A model generated the notes under the pieces. That model was not told where the DNA came from. It saw only the letters and a list, made by a program, of their open reading frames with translations, and made no database searches. Positions 8,079-17,099 of a stretch of 56,816 nucleotides of DNA are shown in pieces; positions within the stretch are counted from its first letter, which is position 1; the number at the start of each line of letters is the position of its first letter. Source of the DNA: Lachnospiraceae bacterium (GTDB taxonomy: Bacteria > Bacillota > Clostridia > Lachnospirales > Lachnospiraceae); assembly GCA_017618195.1 (NCBI GenBank), contig JAFZUW010000039.1, positions 1-56,816 on the forward strand, written 5' to 3'. Position numbers and translations under genes: made by a program.

Positions 8079-8669
8079 TCAGATGTCGATCTTTACATTT
8101 ACATCATTACGCTTCGCAGCCTCTGCCTCGAAGAATGCCTCTTTTGTGATTCCCATGATTCCCGCAACAATGCTGGTAGGGAAGGAAACAATCTTCTGGT
8201 TCAGTACGGATACGTTTGCGTTGTACGCGCGGCGTGCTCCCTGAAGATGCTCTTCCACGTCCATAACTGCGATCTGCAGCTGGCGGAAGTTCTCATTTGC
8301 ATGCAGCTGAGGATAATTCTCAGCAAGGAAATTCAGTTCTCTCTGAACGTCGCCCATCTTGGCGGCAGCCTCGTTCTTCTCGGAAATGGTCATGCCCTTA
8401 CGGAGCTTGATCGCTTCGAGAATGGTCTGCTTCTCAAAGGTTGCATAAGATTTGGCAACGTCAACCATCTTGGTCAGTACGTCATAACGTTTCGTCAGCG
8501 CAACATCGATACCCGAGGAAGCCTCTTCGATCTTAACCTTTGTCTGACGGAGTCCGTTCACGGTGGAGATCCACCATCCGAAGAACACCAGCAATACAGC
8601 AGCAACAATGATTACAGGAACTACCCACTCCATACTCTTTCGTATGAGCCGCTGTGCGGTCTCATACAT
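8079..8669 (-). CDS. LemA family membrane protein
   Basis: A 196-aa protein with one N-terminal membrane helix (WVVPVIIVAAVLLVFFGWW, about 15-33) and a long helical LemA domain (VNGLRQTKVKIEEASSGIDV, KRYDVLTKMVDVAKSYATFE, ending with the AYNANVSVLNQKI stretch). The molecular function of the family is unknown. It follows the DUF3137 gene by 24 nt, a pairing often seen in Firmicutes. The start is uncertain: AGGAGG directly abuts the ATG at 8669, giving poor spacing, and the ATG at 8633, just before the membrane helix, is an alternative with a weak ribosome site. Confidence 0.85.
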   Translation of the reverse strand: MYETAQRLIRKSMEWVVPVIIVAAVLLVFFGWWISTVNGLRQTKVKIEEASSGIDVALTKRYDVLTKMVDVAKSYATFEKQTILEAIKLRKGMTISEKNEAAAKMGDVQRELNFLAENYPQLHANENFRQLQIAVMDVEEHLQGARRAYNANVSVLNQKIVSFPTSIVAGIMGITKEAFFEAEAAKRNDVNVKIDI

Positions 8670-8693
8670 CCTCCTTTCTTGATTTGGAAAAGT

Positions 8694-9569
8694 TTATAAG
8701 AAAATCTTACGATCCAGATTCATACTTACGACAAATGAGGTGATCGCGTTAATCTCTCTCGTCACTTCATTAATGTCGGCATCGGTAATCGTCCTCCACG
8801 GAGGCTCAAGCGAGTCTTTCTTCGAGTTGACCGCCACATGCATCCGGTTGTCGACAAATCCGACCATGATCTTTCCGTCCATCGCCTGCGCCAGTCTCAT
8901 AAGCCCCTGCATAACGCCCGGCGTCAGCAGGTAGAACGCTTCGGCCTCATCCTGGCAGAGACACTGAAACTCTTTGTTGAACAGCTCGTCCTCGGTCTTA
9001 AATACGTGTCTGCGGTCGGCCTTTCTCGTAAAGAGACCCTTCCGCTTGTTCGCGAAATTGAATCCCTTCTGAACGATCTGCAGGTCACCCTGGAACGTCT
9101 TGTTGGATTCAAAGACCATCCACCGCCCGCGCAGATACGTCGTCGTCGTGGTATGACCTTCGGAGTCGGTCGATTCATCCTCGATCACGACATCCGCCCG
9201 CTCAAACGAAACACCGTTAAATGTGCCGCGGATATAATCCTCACTCGCGTACACGTTACCCATGGACATGAGCCCCGTGCCGCTGATCATCGATCTCTCA
9301 AATCCCTGATTCGGTTCGTAAACCGCGTCCGGAATCGCCTGCAGGATCATCTTCTTTACAAAAACGTCCTTGTAGTAGGCCCGGTACTCTTTCCGATTCT
9401 TGCTGACCTTCTTTTTGTAAACTACGACAATCGCAACGATCACGCCGATGAAAAGTATCGGGTTGATGTAAACGGAAATGAATGCGAGGAAAATCAGCGG
9501 AATGATTATCAGCATTCCCTGGGATGCTTTCTTACGCAGAGAATCCATATACTGAATATCTTCTTGCAT
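8694..9569 (-). CDS. DUF3137 domain membrane protein
   Basis: A 291-aa protein with two adjacent hydrophobic helices near the N-terminus (about 19-50: MLIIIPLIFLAFISVYINP then ILFIGVIVAIVVVY) and a long cytoplasmic domain of the DUF3137 type, with FERSMISGTGLMSMG and LRGRWMVFESNKTF. Members often sit beside LemA and have no established function. It precedes lemA in a two-gene unit. Its promoter may be the TATAGT-containing stretch at 9602-9630, where GTAAA-CTACA-TTTAC (9614-9628) forms an inverted repeat. Confidence 0.75.
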   Translation of the reverse strand: MQEDIQYMDSLRKKASQGMLIIIPLIFLAFISVYINPILFIGVIVAIVVVYKKKVSKNRKEYRAYYKDVFVKKMILQAIPDAVYEPNQGFERSMISGTGLMSMGNVYASEDYIRGTFNGVSFERADVVIEDESTDSEGHTTTTTYLRGRWMVFESNKTFQGDLQIVQKGFNFANKRKGLFTRKADRRHVFKTEDELFNKEFQCLCQDEAEAFYLLTPGVMQGLMRLAQAMDGKIMVGFVDNRMHVAVNSKKDSLEPPWRTITDADINEVTREINAITSFVVSMNLDRKIFL

Positions 9570-9656
9570 AGATCCGTCTCCTTTCGGGTGGATTTGTCTA
9601 TACTATATCACATGTAAACTACATTTACCAGTGTTTTTTTACGATTTTACAATGAT

Positions 9657-10889
9657 TTAACAATTCTCACTGCCTGCCGTGCACAGACCGATCAGGATCT
9701 TAACGATTGCTTCCATCGATTCGAGCACGCAGTATTCAAACCGCCCGTGGAAGTTGTGCCCGCCGGTGCAGATGTTCGGACACGGCAGTCCCATGAATGA
9801 AAGTCTTGCGCCGTCGGTACCGCCGCGGATCGGACGGATCAGCGGCTTAATGCCGAGCTTCTCCATCTCCGCTGCCGCATTCTCGATTAAGAAATAATAG
9901 TCCGGCTCGATCTTCTCCTTCATGTTGTAATAGGAGTCATTGATCTCGGTTTCCACGGTATTGCCGCCGTACAGAATGTCAAGCCGTCTGCCGATATTCT
10001 CTGCAAGCGCCTTCTTCTGTTCGAATTTGGCGCGGTCATGGTCGCGGATAATGTAAACGAGTTTCGCCTCCTCGACGTCGCCCGTAAAATGCAGCAGATG
10101 GAAGAAGCCTTCATACCCTTCGGTCAGCTCCGGCTTCTCCGCTTCCGGAAGCATGCAGTCGTACTCCATGCCGATCCGGACGGCGTTCTTCATCTTGTTC
10201 TTCGCGTCACCCGGGTGCACGCTGATGCCGTGTACGGTAACCGTAAGCGAGGCCGCGTTAAAGTTCTCGTACTCAAGTTCGCCGAGCCCGCCGCCGTCAA
10301 CCGTATAGGCGACATCGGCGCCGAACTGCTCAAGATTAAAGAAGTCCACTCCCCTTCCGACTTCCTCATCGGGGGTAAATGCGATCGCGATCGGACCGTG
10401 CTCCAGCTCGGGATGCTTAAGCAGATATTCCGCCATCGTCATGATCTCGCTGACGCCTGCTTTGTCGTCCGCTCCGAGAAGCGTCGTTCCGTCCGAGGTG
10501 ATGATCGTCTTTCCGACATAATTCGAAAGCTCCGGATAATTCTCCGGGGAAAGCACGATCTTCTTCTCTTCGTTTAACAGGATGTCCCCGCCGTCATAGT
10601 CCGCAACCACCTGCGGCTTCACGTTCAGCCCGGATGCGTCCGGAGAGGTGTCCATGTGGGACAGGAACCCGAGCACACGCTTCTGCTTTCCGCCGTCCGT
10701 TTCGGGAATCTTCGCGTATACATAGCCGTTTTCATCCATTACGACATCGGACGCACCGATCGAGATAAGCTCGTCCTTAAGCATCCTGCCGAGCACCTTC
10801 TGCTTTTCCGTGCTCGGAAACTCTTCGCGGTCCTCGGCGGACTGCGTATCAACCTTCACATAGGTCAGAAAACGTTCCAAAACGTCCAT
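9657..10889 (-). CDS. pepT: Peptidase T (tripeptide aminopeptidase)
   Basis: Cytoplasmic zinc aminopeptidase of family M20B that removes the N-terminal residue from tripeptides (410 aa, the normal length). Metal-binding and catalytic motifs are intact: LSHMDTSPD, GADDKAGVSE, TPDEEVGRG and the C-terminal IRGGTDGARLSFMGLP followed by a His-containing GGHNFHGRFE. The ATG at 10889 is preceded by AAGGAGCG located in the end of the upstream gene; only 1 nt separates the two genes, so they are co-transcribed. No clear terminator hairpin follows. Confidence 0.95.
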   Translation of the reverse strand: MDVLERFLTYVKVDTQSAEDREEFPSTEKQKVLGRMLKDELISIGASDVVMDENGYVYAKIPETDGGKQKRVLGFLSHMDTSPDASGLNVKPQVVADYDGGDILLNEEKKIVLSPENYPELSNYVGKTIITSDGTTLLGADDKAGVSEIMTMAEYLLKHPELEHGPIAIAFTPDEEVGRGVDFFNLEQFGADVAYTVDGGGLGELEYENFNAASLTVTVHGISVHPGDAKNKMKNAVRIGMEYDCMLPEAEKPELTEGYEGFFHLLHFTGDVEEAKLVYIIRDHDRAKFEQKKALAENIGRRLDILYGGNTVETEINDSYYNMKEKIEPDYYFLIENAAAEMEKLGIKPLIRPIRGGTDGARLSFMGLPCPNICTGGHNFHGRFEYCVLESMEAIVKILIGLCTAGSENC

Positions 10890-10890
10890 A

Positions 10891-12546
10891 TTAACGCTCC
10901 TTCTTACCGAACCAGGAACGGATCGTATAAATCCCTTCCACCGCGGTATCTTCGCAGGAAATATTGATCCAGTCGCCGACGCGGATCAATACAAGGCTCT
11001 CATCCTGATTCAGGTAGCCCTTGTATACGCGTCCGTCCGAAGCCGTCACGTAAACGGTCGGAAGGTCGCCGACATTGATCATGCGCACATCGGTAACCTC
11101 AACCGTCACCGATTTCAGATTGTCCGTAATAACGGCCGTGATGCCGTCGCGCTCTAAGAGCTTGCGGTAAGAACTCATCGCTTCCTGCTGCGTCGCTCCG
11201 GTCGCAACCATTGAATACTTCTCTACGTTAACAAGGGCATACAGCTTAACAAGTCCGCCGCTGTCCTTAAGAACCATAATGTACGTTGCCTGTCCGCCGA
11301 CGTTGATCAGAGACGGGAAGGATGCCTGGTAGCCCTTCTCCTGAACCTCGCCCTCGGCCGCATGCATCGCGGAATATTCTTCCGCGCCGATTACGGGATA
11401 GAATTTGTATTTGCCGGTACGCGCGTTCGTCAGAATGAAGCCGATGTTGCTCTCGTCCTCGTTCACGCTCGTTACGCCCGTAAAATACCACACGTCATCG
11501 TTCAAAACAATGTAGCCGTAGTCGCTCGTCGCGCGCTTACAGTTCTTGTTGCCGATCACGCTGTTCCAGAAACCGCCGGAAAGCGTGCCGTACCAGTTGT
11601 ATTTTTCGCTGGCAAGGTCGCCGTCAAATACGATGTCGACCCAGCTCGGAACGTCCTCAAGCGCATACAGCTTGCTCGTGCCGTCGCACGGATTGAAGAT
11701 GATGACTTCATTTACGTCCATGGCGCCGAACAGCCCCGCATGAGGCTTCTTACAGGATACGATGTAGTAAGGGTTGCCCTCGTCATCGATCTCAAAATAA
11801 TACTTGTGGAAGATCTTGGTCGGATAAGCGAACCGGAGGGCACGCTTCAGGTCCTTGCCGAAGTACGCGCTCTCGACGTATTTCATCGGTTTTGAAAACC
11901 GGATGTACTCCGCCGTATTGTTGAGCGGGTCAACCATAACGAGTCCCGGAACGCCTTCGGAGCGGTTCTGGAACCACTTGAAGAAGTCCGCATATTCGAG
12001 GTTCGCAACCTTCTTCGGGGTATTGCGGTAATTGATCTGCGAATAGGTGTTGCTGATCACGTACTGGGATACGACCTGCGAAAGGGAACCGAGGGTACGG
12101 TTACCGATAATGGATGCCGAAGCCGTATCCATCAAAGCGATGTTGTTGACGTTGGTCGTTTCGGGCATATCCTCTTCAAAACGCGCGGTCTCCACTTCGA
12201 TCAGACCGGCAAATCTGCGCGCGTTGAAAAGCGTCGCGGACGAAATTCCGCCGATCACCAAAACGGCGATGATCGCAAGGATCAGATAAAACGGATACTT
12301 CACAATCCTGCCCGCGGCCTTCGTATCGAAAGTCATCTTCCTGGTCGTGCAGAACGCCGCGCTTACCATAAATACGGCGCAGATGGACAGCAGCCATCCC
12401 CAGAATCCCGAATTGTAAATACTCAGTGCCGGTAGCACCAGATAAAACGAAATCAAGCAGTACAGCACGGTACACGCACAAGGTACGATCACCTTCCATG
12501 CCCCGCTCGGCTCACGATAGCGGACAGGTTTCTTCTCCTGACTCAT
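10891..12546 (-). CDS. Large membrane-anchored protein of unknown function
   Basis: Not recognised. The 551-aa protein starts with about 25 cytoplasmic residues, then three hydrophobic segments (about 24-42, 46-66 and 83-104, the last with YLILAIIAVLVIGGISSATL), followed by about 440 mostly soluble residues. The soluble part is rich in beta-type segments and aromatic residues (for example ADFFKWFQNRSEGVPGLVMV, YYIVSCKKPHAGLFGAMDVN). Topology suggests either a large outer-surface domain or a cytoplasmic one. The ATG at 12546 has AAAGGAG upstream; a longer frame to 12633 crosses the promoter. It forms a two-gene unit with pepT, 1 nt apart, hinting at a peptide- or envelope-related role, which is inference only. 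Confidence 0.8.
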   Translation of the reverse strand: MSQEKKPVRYREPSGAWKVIVPCACTVLYCLISFYLVLPALSIYNSGFWGWLLSICAVFMVSAAFCTTRKMTFDTKAAGRIVKYPFYLILAIIAVLVIGGISSATLFNARRFAGLIEVETARFEEDMPETTNVNNIALMDTASASIIGNRTLGSLSQVVSQYVISNTYSQINYRNTPKKVANLEYADFFKWFQNRSEGVPGLVMVDPLNNTAEYIRFSKPMKYVESAYFGKDLKRALRFAYPTKIFHKYYFEIDDEGNPYYIVSCKKPHAGLFGAMDVNEVIIFNPCDGTSKLYALEDVPSWVDIVFDGDLASEKYNWYGTLSGGFWNSVIGNKNCKRATSDYGYIVLNDDVWYFTGVTSVNEDESNIGFILTNARTGKYKFYPVIGAEEYSAMHAAEGEVQEKGYQASFPSLINVGGQATYIMVLKDSGGLVKLYALVNVEKYSMVATGATQQEAMSSYRKLLERDGITAVITDNLKSVTVEVTDVRMINVGDLPTVYVTASDGRVYKGYLNQDESLVLIRVGDWINISCEDTAVEGIYTIRSWFGKKER

Positions 12547-12604
12547 AATTACGCTCTCCTTTATACACAAATAATCCGCAAAATGCGGTAGCTTACCATC
12601 GCTC

Positions 12605-12633
12605 ATCATACCATACGGGGCGCTGAATGTCAA
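12605..12633 (-). promoter_or_regulatory. Strong promoter of the unknown-membrane-protein/pepT unit
   Basis: On the minus strand TTGACA (12633-12628), 17-nt spacer, TATGAT (12610-12605). This is a near-consensus vegetative promoter about 59 nt upstream of the start codon. Confidence 0.8.
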
Positions 12634-12655
12634 TAATATTTACCACATTTTCCGT

Positions 12656-12686
12656 AAAAACATGCCGTTTTGAGGCGGCATGTTTT
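12656..12686 (-). terminator. Terminator of the GH130 gene
   Basis: CATGCCG/CGGCATG stem with an 8-nt loop, extended by A/T pairs, followed on the minus strand by TTTTTAC; 34 nt past the GH130 stop. Confidence 0.85.
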
Positions 12687-12719
12687 CAGGACACTCACGG
12701 GGTTCGCAAGATAATCGTT

Positions 12720-13697
12720 TTATTCGTTGTTGGCCTTGATGAAGCTTACCAGCTCATCAACCTGAGCAAATGCGAGCGCCACAACCGTATCGGCCGCGCC
12801 GTAATAGATGGCGATGCGTCCGGTTGCGGCATCGGTCAGCGTTGCACAAGGGAAGCATACGTTCGGAACGTCGCCGACACACTCGTAAAGGGTCTCCGGG
12901 TGAAGCAGGAACGGCTTGCAGCGGTACTTCACCTTCCAGGGCTCGTCCTTATCAAGGATGCAGGCGCCGACCGAGTAGATCAGGCCGTTGCAGGTCGTGC
13001 CGACACCGTGGAAGATCAGAAGCCATCCTTCGTCAAGCTCGATCGGGATCGGGCCCGCGCCGATCTTGGTCCAAGCCCAGCCGCCGTGGTTCATCACGTG
13101 ATGATGATATCCCCAATGCTCCATATCGGGGCTCTCGGAAAGATAGATGTCGCCGAACGGGGTGTGTCCGTTGTCGGACGGACGGGAAAGCATCATGTAT
13201 TTGCCGTTGATTTTACGAGGGAACAGAACGCCGTTCCGGTTGAACGGAAGGAATGCGTTCTGCAGCTGTACGAACTTCTTAAAATCGTAGGAATACGCAA
13301 CACCGATGGTCGGGCCGCAGTTTCCTTCGAACTGGTTGCACCAGGTCACATAGTAGCGGTCCTCTATGAAGCACACGCGCGGATCGTATCCGCATGCAAC
13401 ACCGGTCTGCTCTCCCTTTTCGTTATAAAGCGGAAGCGGATCGGGCTCGATGTCCCAGTGAAGGGCGTCTTCGCTCTTTCCGAGGAACAGATGCTGCTCC
13501 ATCGCCTTGTTATCGCTTCGGAATACTCCGACAAATGCGCCGTCCTTCGCGATTACGGCACTGTTGAACACGCTGTTTGCAGACGGAATGGCGTGGCGGC
13601 CGATGATCGGGTTCTCCGAATAGCGCCAGATTACGTCCGTACACCCTGCGGGTTTATCCTGCCAGGGGATGTTGGGAAGATTGTTTCCGATGATCAT
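12720..13697 (-). CDS. GH130 beta-1,4-mannoside phosphorylase
   Basis: A 325-aa cytoplasmic phosphorylase of glycoside hydrolase family 130, which splits beta-mannosides with phosphate to give mannose 1-phosphate. Family features include SANSVFNSAVI, the GYDPRVCFIEDRYYVTW stretch holding the catalytic Asp (D105), and FPRKINGKYMMLSRPSDNGH. There is no signal peptide, so imported mannooligosaccharides are the expected substrate; exact linkage and acceptor (mannobiose, longer chains or mannosylglucose) cannot be assigned by eye. The ATG at 13697 has AAAGGAGAG upstream and matches the common family N-terminus MIIGNNLPNIPW. It is transcribed divergently from an AraC regulator, its likely controller. 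Confidence 0.88.
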   Translation of the reverse strand: MIIGNNLPNIPWQDKPAGCTDVIWRYSENPIIGRHAIPSANSVFNSAVIAKDGAFVGVFRSDNKAMEQHLFLGKSEDALHWDIEPDPLPLYNEKGEQTGVACGYDPRVCFIEDRYYVTWCNQFEGNCGPTIGVAYSYDFKKFVQLQNAFLPFNRNGVLFPRKINGKYMMLSRPSDNGHTPFGDIYLSESPDMEHWGYHHHVMNHGGWAWTKIGAGPIPIELDEGWLLIFHGVGTTCNGLIYSVGACILDKDEPWKVKYRCKPFLLHPETLYECVGDVPNVCFPCATLTDAATGRIAIYYGAADTVVALAFAQVDELVSFIKANNE

Positions 13698-13797
13698 ATT
13701 CTTCTCTCCTTTATACGCTTGCACCGCCCGTACCTCCGGGCGGATTTCTGTTTGTGATTTCACTATAGCATTTTCCGCGCGCCGCTGCTATAATATC

Positions 13798-13817
13798 TTG
13801 TATAAAAAATCGTACAA
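13798..13817. promoter_or_regulatory. Inverted repeat between GH130 and its AraC regulator
   Basis: TTGTA-N10-TACAA. On the minus strand it covers a possible GH130 promoter (TTGTAC, 16 nt, TATTAT). It is a candidate operator for the divergent regulator. Confidence 0.4.
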
Positions 13818-13909
13818 ATCTATCCAACCTGCCGAATGCGTATTCCGCCTCGGCGTTTGACAACGCGGGCTCGGGCGCCGCGAACAGATAACCGTCCCGA
13901 AAGAAAAAT

Positions 13910-14800
13910 ATGACTCAGCTTTATGAACCGATTGATACGCTGAACACGCCTTACGATGCGTTTTACGTGGACAGCCGAAACCTCAACGACCCGCCGAGAC
14001 CGCATTGGCATTACTATATTGAGTTAATTTATGTGGAGGAAGGGACGCTCCGCGCGGACTATGACCGAAGGAGCGCCGTTCTGCACCCCGGGGATCTTGC
14101 GGTCTTCTATCCGAAGCAGATTCATACGTTAAGTCCGGAAGGCTGCGGCCGCTACCGCTACGGCGTCATCAAATTCGACGTCGGGCGCCTGACGATGTCG
14201 ACGGTTTATACTCCGAAACTCCGCACGCTCATGGAGACCGCGCGGAACGACGCTTCGATCCTTCCGATCGTCTCGAAGGAGGATCTCGCTCCCGTTCAGG
14301 CGGGCAGCACGTTTCAAACATGCATTGAAGAGCTCGATCGCCGCAATTACGGCTATGACATGATTGTGCAAAGCGCCCTCTCTTCGCTTCTGATCTCGGT
14401 GATCCGGGTGTTCAAGGACCGCGGGCTCAACGTGACCGCGCAGCGGAGCGTGCCCGAGGAAGCAAGCATTGATTCGGTGACGGAATACATCGACGCGCAT
14501 TCCGCGGAGCCGCTCCTCGTTGAGGATCTCGCGAAACGCTGCGGCATGTCCTATTCGTATTTCGCGCGGACTTTCCGCCGCATGTACGGGAGGGGCTGCC
14601 GGGAATACATTGAATTTGTCCGCGTATGCAAGGCGGAGGACCTGCTGCTCTTCACGGACTTCGACCTGACCTATATCAGTCAGGAAACCGGCTTTTCGGA
14701 CTGCAGCCATTTGATCAAGACATTTAAGAAATGGAAAAACGAAACCCCGAAGCAGTACCGGCTGCGCCGAAACTGTCCCGGGGTCATTTCCGAGTCATAA
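13910..14800 (+). CDS. AraC-family transcription regulator
   Basis: A 296-aa regulator with an N-terminal cupin sensor (RPHWHYYIELIYVEEGTL, about 27-45, and LHPGDLAVFYPKQIHTL, about 58-75) and a C-terminal double helix-turn-helix (about 190-290). The first helix-turn-helix is LLVEDLAKRCGMSYSYFART and the second includes YISQETGFSDCSHLIKTFKK. The cupin His residues suggest sugar sensing. It diverges from the GH130 gene 212 bp away, so control of mannoside use is the natural inference. The ribosome site (GAAAG) is weak. Its stop lies 6 nt from the converging lipoprotein gene with no visible hairpin terminator. Confidence 0.9.
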   Translation: MTQLYEPIDTLNTPYDAFYVDSRNLNDPPRPHWHYYIELIYVEEGTLRADYDRRSAVLHPGDLAVFYPKQIHTLSPEGCGRYRYGVIKFDVGRLTMSTVYTPKLRTLMETARNDASILPIVSKEDLAPVQAGSTFQTCIEELDRRNYGYDMIVQSALSSLLISVIRVFKDRGLNVTAQRSVPEEASIDSVTEYIDAHSAEPLLVEDLAKRCGMSYSYFARTFRRMYGRGCREYIEFVRVCKAEDLLLFTDFDLTYISQETGFSDCSHLIKTFKKWKNETPKQYRLRRNCPGVISES

Positions 14801-14806
14801 ATTGTC

Positions 14807-15892
14807 TTACTCTCTTACCGCATTGTCCGCGATAAATGCGAGCGCCTTTTCCATCTGCTTGCTGTAAGTAAGGAAGTCTTTGCCGAACAGCTGCTCCACG
14901 GAAGCATTGTCCGCATAGCCGCCTTCGGTCCGAACGCCGGTCACGTACTCCTCGTACTCCTCGTCCGAAACGGTAATGTTCTCGGCTTCCGCGATTTTCT
15001 GCAGAACCATGAACTGCTTGACCGAATCAAGTGCCATCTCCCTGCTCCTTGCGTACAGTTCCTCTGCGGAGGAATAATCCGTGTACAGTTTTAAAAAGGC
15101 CGAAAGCTCTAAGCCGCTCTGCTGAGCGTAGCTCTCATACGGGGCAATAAGACGGCGGTAATAATACTGAATGTCCGCCTCCGGGATCTCACCGAATTTC
15201 GAAGCGTTAACCACTTCATCAAGAAGCTTAAGCCCCGCCTCTTCTTCGGCTTTCTCCCTCGCATCCTTTTCAAGATTCTCTTTCACGAACTTACGGAAGT
15301 CTTCGACCGTCTTGTAAGAACGGGAATTCTTCGCAACGTATTCATCCGTGATGTAATCCGCCTTTTTGCTGATATAATTGATCGTCACTTCGAACTGCGC
15401 CGTCACGCCGGCGAGGGAAGGCTGTCTCGTATAAGTTTCCGGGAACGTGGCATCCACCGTCACCGTCTCTCCGGGCTTACTTCCGATCAATCCTTCTTCG
15501 AAGCCGCTGATCAACGTTTTGGATCCGATCTCAAGATCATATCCCTGCGAGGAACCGCCCTCGAAAGGCTCTCCGTTCACGGTTCCGACGAAATCGATGT
15601 TGACAAAGTCTCCTTTTTTCACTGCATCGCCCGCACGGTCCAGATCCTCGACGTAATTCGGACGCACAGCCAGAAACTCCTTAATCTGCCTGTCGATATC
15701 CGCATCGGTGACCGCCGGGACTTCGATCTTCATTTTAAGCCCTTTGTACTGTCCGATCGTGACCTCTCCGGTACACGGGTGAAACACGATGTCCGTGACC
15801 GCCACGGTCGGTTTTTCATTTTTCTTACCGCAGGCCGTAAACAACACCGCCGCCAGTAAAAGGAAGAGCAGCGCTCTCCGTCCGTTCTTCAA
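14807..15892 (-). CDS. FKBP/trigger factor-like peptidyl-prolyl isomerase lipoprotein
   Basis: Predicted lipoprotein of 361 aa: a short Lys/Arg start, hydrophobic RALLFLLLAAVLFTAC with lipobox Cys at 21. An FKBP domain (about 88-175) shows VKKGDFVNIDFVGTVNGEPF and ISGFEEGLIGSKPGETVTV, and a helical C-terminal part resembles the trigger factor chaperone domain. It is thus an extracytoplasmic folding factor, functionally similar to PrsA but of FKBP type. The TTG at 15892 is preferred because CGGAGG lies 9 nt upstream and it begins just after the preceding stop; an ATG at 15910 in the same frame would overlap the GGDEF gene and lack a ribosome site. It is the last gene of the glgB-SGNH-mgtE-GGDEF run. 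Confidence 0.85.
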   Translation of the reverse strand: MKNGRRALLFLLLAAVLFTACGKKNEKPTVAVTDIVFHPCTGEVTIGQYKGLKMKIEVPAVTDADIDRQIKEFLAVRPNYVEDLDRAGDAVKKGDFVNIDFVGTVNGEPFEGGSSQGYDLEIGSKTLISGFEEGLIGSKPGETVTVDATFPETYTRQPSLAGVTAQFEVTINYISKKADYITDEYVAKNSRSYKTVEDFRKFVKENLEKDAREKAEEEAGLKLLDEVVNASKFGEIPEADIQYYYRRLIAPYESYAQQSGLELSAFLKLYTDYSSAEELYARSREMALDSVKQFMVLQKIAEAENITVSDEEYEEYVTGVRTEGGYADNASVEQLFGKDFLTYSKQMEKALAFIADNAVRE

Positions 15893-15897
15893 TTCCG

Positions 15898-17076
15898 TCA
15901 ACCTCCGCATACCTGATTCTTTCCGTTATGCTTTGCCTTATAAAGCAGTTTATCCGTAATCTGGAAGAATTCCTCCGCATTCATGCGGTACGGGCTGCAC
16001 TGGAAGACGCCGCAGCTGAACGTAATGCTTCCGCTGTGCCAGTCATAGTGCGTATTCCGGAACGCATCCAGAATGTTCATCATCGTCTGCCTTGCTTCCT
16101 TCTCTCTGGAATTCGGGAAGATAACCGCGAATTCCTCGCCGCCGTAGCGGCATACGTAGTTCTCGCTTCCGCAATAGTCCTGCATGATCTTCGAGAGCGT
16201 CAGAATGACCTCGTCGCCGTTATCATGCCCATAGGTGTCATTTACCTTCTTAAAGTCGTCAATATCGACTACCGCAAGCGTCAGCGGCTCGTCGCCCTTC
16301 ATCTTAACGCAGCGGTCCAGAAACTCGTAGAACGCGGTGTGGTTGTAAAGACCGGTCATCTGGTCGCGCAGCAGCTGTTTTTCAAGCGCCATGTTGTCTT
16401 TCTCATGGCTTTGAAGCATCGTATCCTTCTTCTGCAGATGTACGAGCATCAGATGTCCGAACAGTCTTGCAAGCGCAACGAGAAGGATTCCGAGGATAAT
16501 ATTCAGCCAGAGCGTGTTGATTCTCGTATCATCCGACATATTGAGCAGCACGTCGCCGTCAAACACCTTGCTTCCGCCTTTGATCCCGTCCGTAACCTTT
16601 TCCGCAAGATCATCCGCGTCGACGATGATCGTACGGCTGCTCGAGAGCACCGACGAAGTAACCGTCAGCTGCAGGATACCGATCTGACACAGCAGATGCG
16701 TGACACTGCACAGCAGCTTGTCTTCGAATACGGTCGACCAGAGCACCGGGATTACGAATACCGCAAGCAGAACCGGATAGTCGTTATGTGCGGTCACGAC
16801 AACCGTACAGAGGATGACAAATCCGATTGCGCACGCATAGTTCATAACGATCGGCTTGATGTTCGGGCTATTGATGATGATCCCGATCGCAACCACTACC
16901 GAAAGATTAATCGCAAGCGGCACGTAGAAATTGCCTACGCAGTAATCCTGCCAACTTACTTTACTCGGCTTCTGTACGTAAATGTACAGGGCGACCTCGG
17001 TCAGTGCAACAATCAGCGTGCTCAGCGCGAGGACCATCAAAAACTGTTTTCTGGCAGATGCAAATTTCTCTTCCAC
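15898..17076 (-). CDS. Membrane diguanylate cyclase (GGDEF)
   Basis: A 392-aa protein that should make cyclic di-GMP. The N-terminal 215 residues contain five or six membrane segments (for example FLMVLALSTLIVALTEVALY and LWLNIILGILLVALARLFGH) with a loop near 145-185 likely outside. A short coiled segment leads to the GGDEF domain (about 235-390) with DQMTGLYNHTAFYEFLD, VDIDDFKKVNDTYGHDNGDE and RYGGEEFAVIFP. The active-site loop is the active GGEEF variant. The inhibitory RxxD site five residues upstream is replaced by GSEN, so product inhibition may be lost. The start is GTG with GGGGGT upstream. It follows mgtE by 23 nt. Confidence 0.92.
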   Translation of the reverse strand: MEEKFASARKQFLMVLALSTLIVALTEVALYIYVQKPSKVSWQDYCVGNFYVPLAINLSVVVAIGIIINSPNIKPIVMNYACAIGFVILCTVVVTAHNDYPVLLAVFVIPVLWSTVFEDKLLCSVTHLLCQIGILQLTVTSSVLSSSRTIIVDADDLAEKVTDGIKGGSKVFDGDVLLNMSDDTRINTLWLNIILGILLVALARLFGHLMLVHLQKKDTMLQSHEKDNMALEKQLLRDQMTGLYNHTAFYEFLDRCVKMKGDEPLTLAVVDIDDFKKVNDTYGHDNGDEVILTLSKIMQDYCGSENYVCRYGGEEFAVIFPNSREKEARQTMMNILDAFRNTHYDWHSGSITFSCGVFQCSPYRMNAEEFFQITDKLLYKAKHNGKNQVCGG

Positions 17077-17099
17077 AGGTTATTTACCCCCAATATGCG

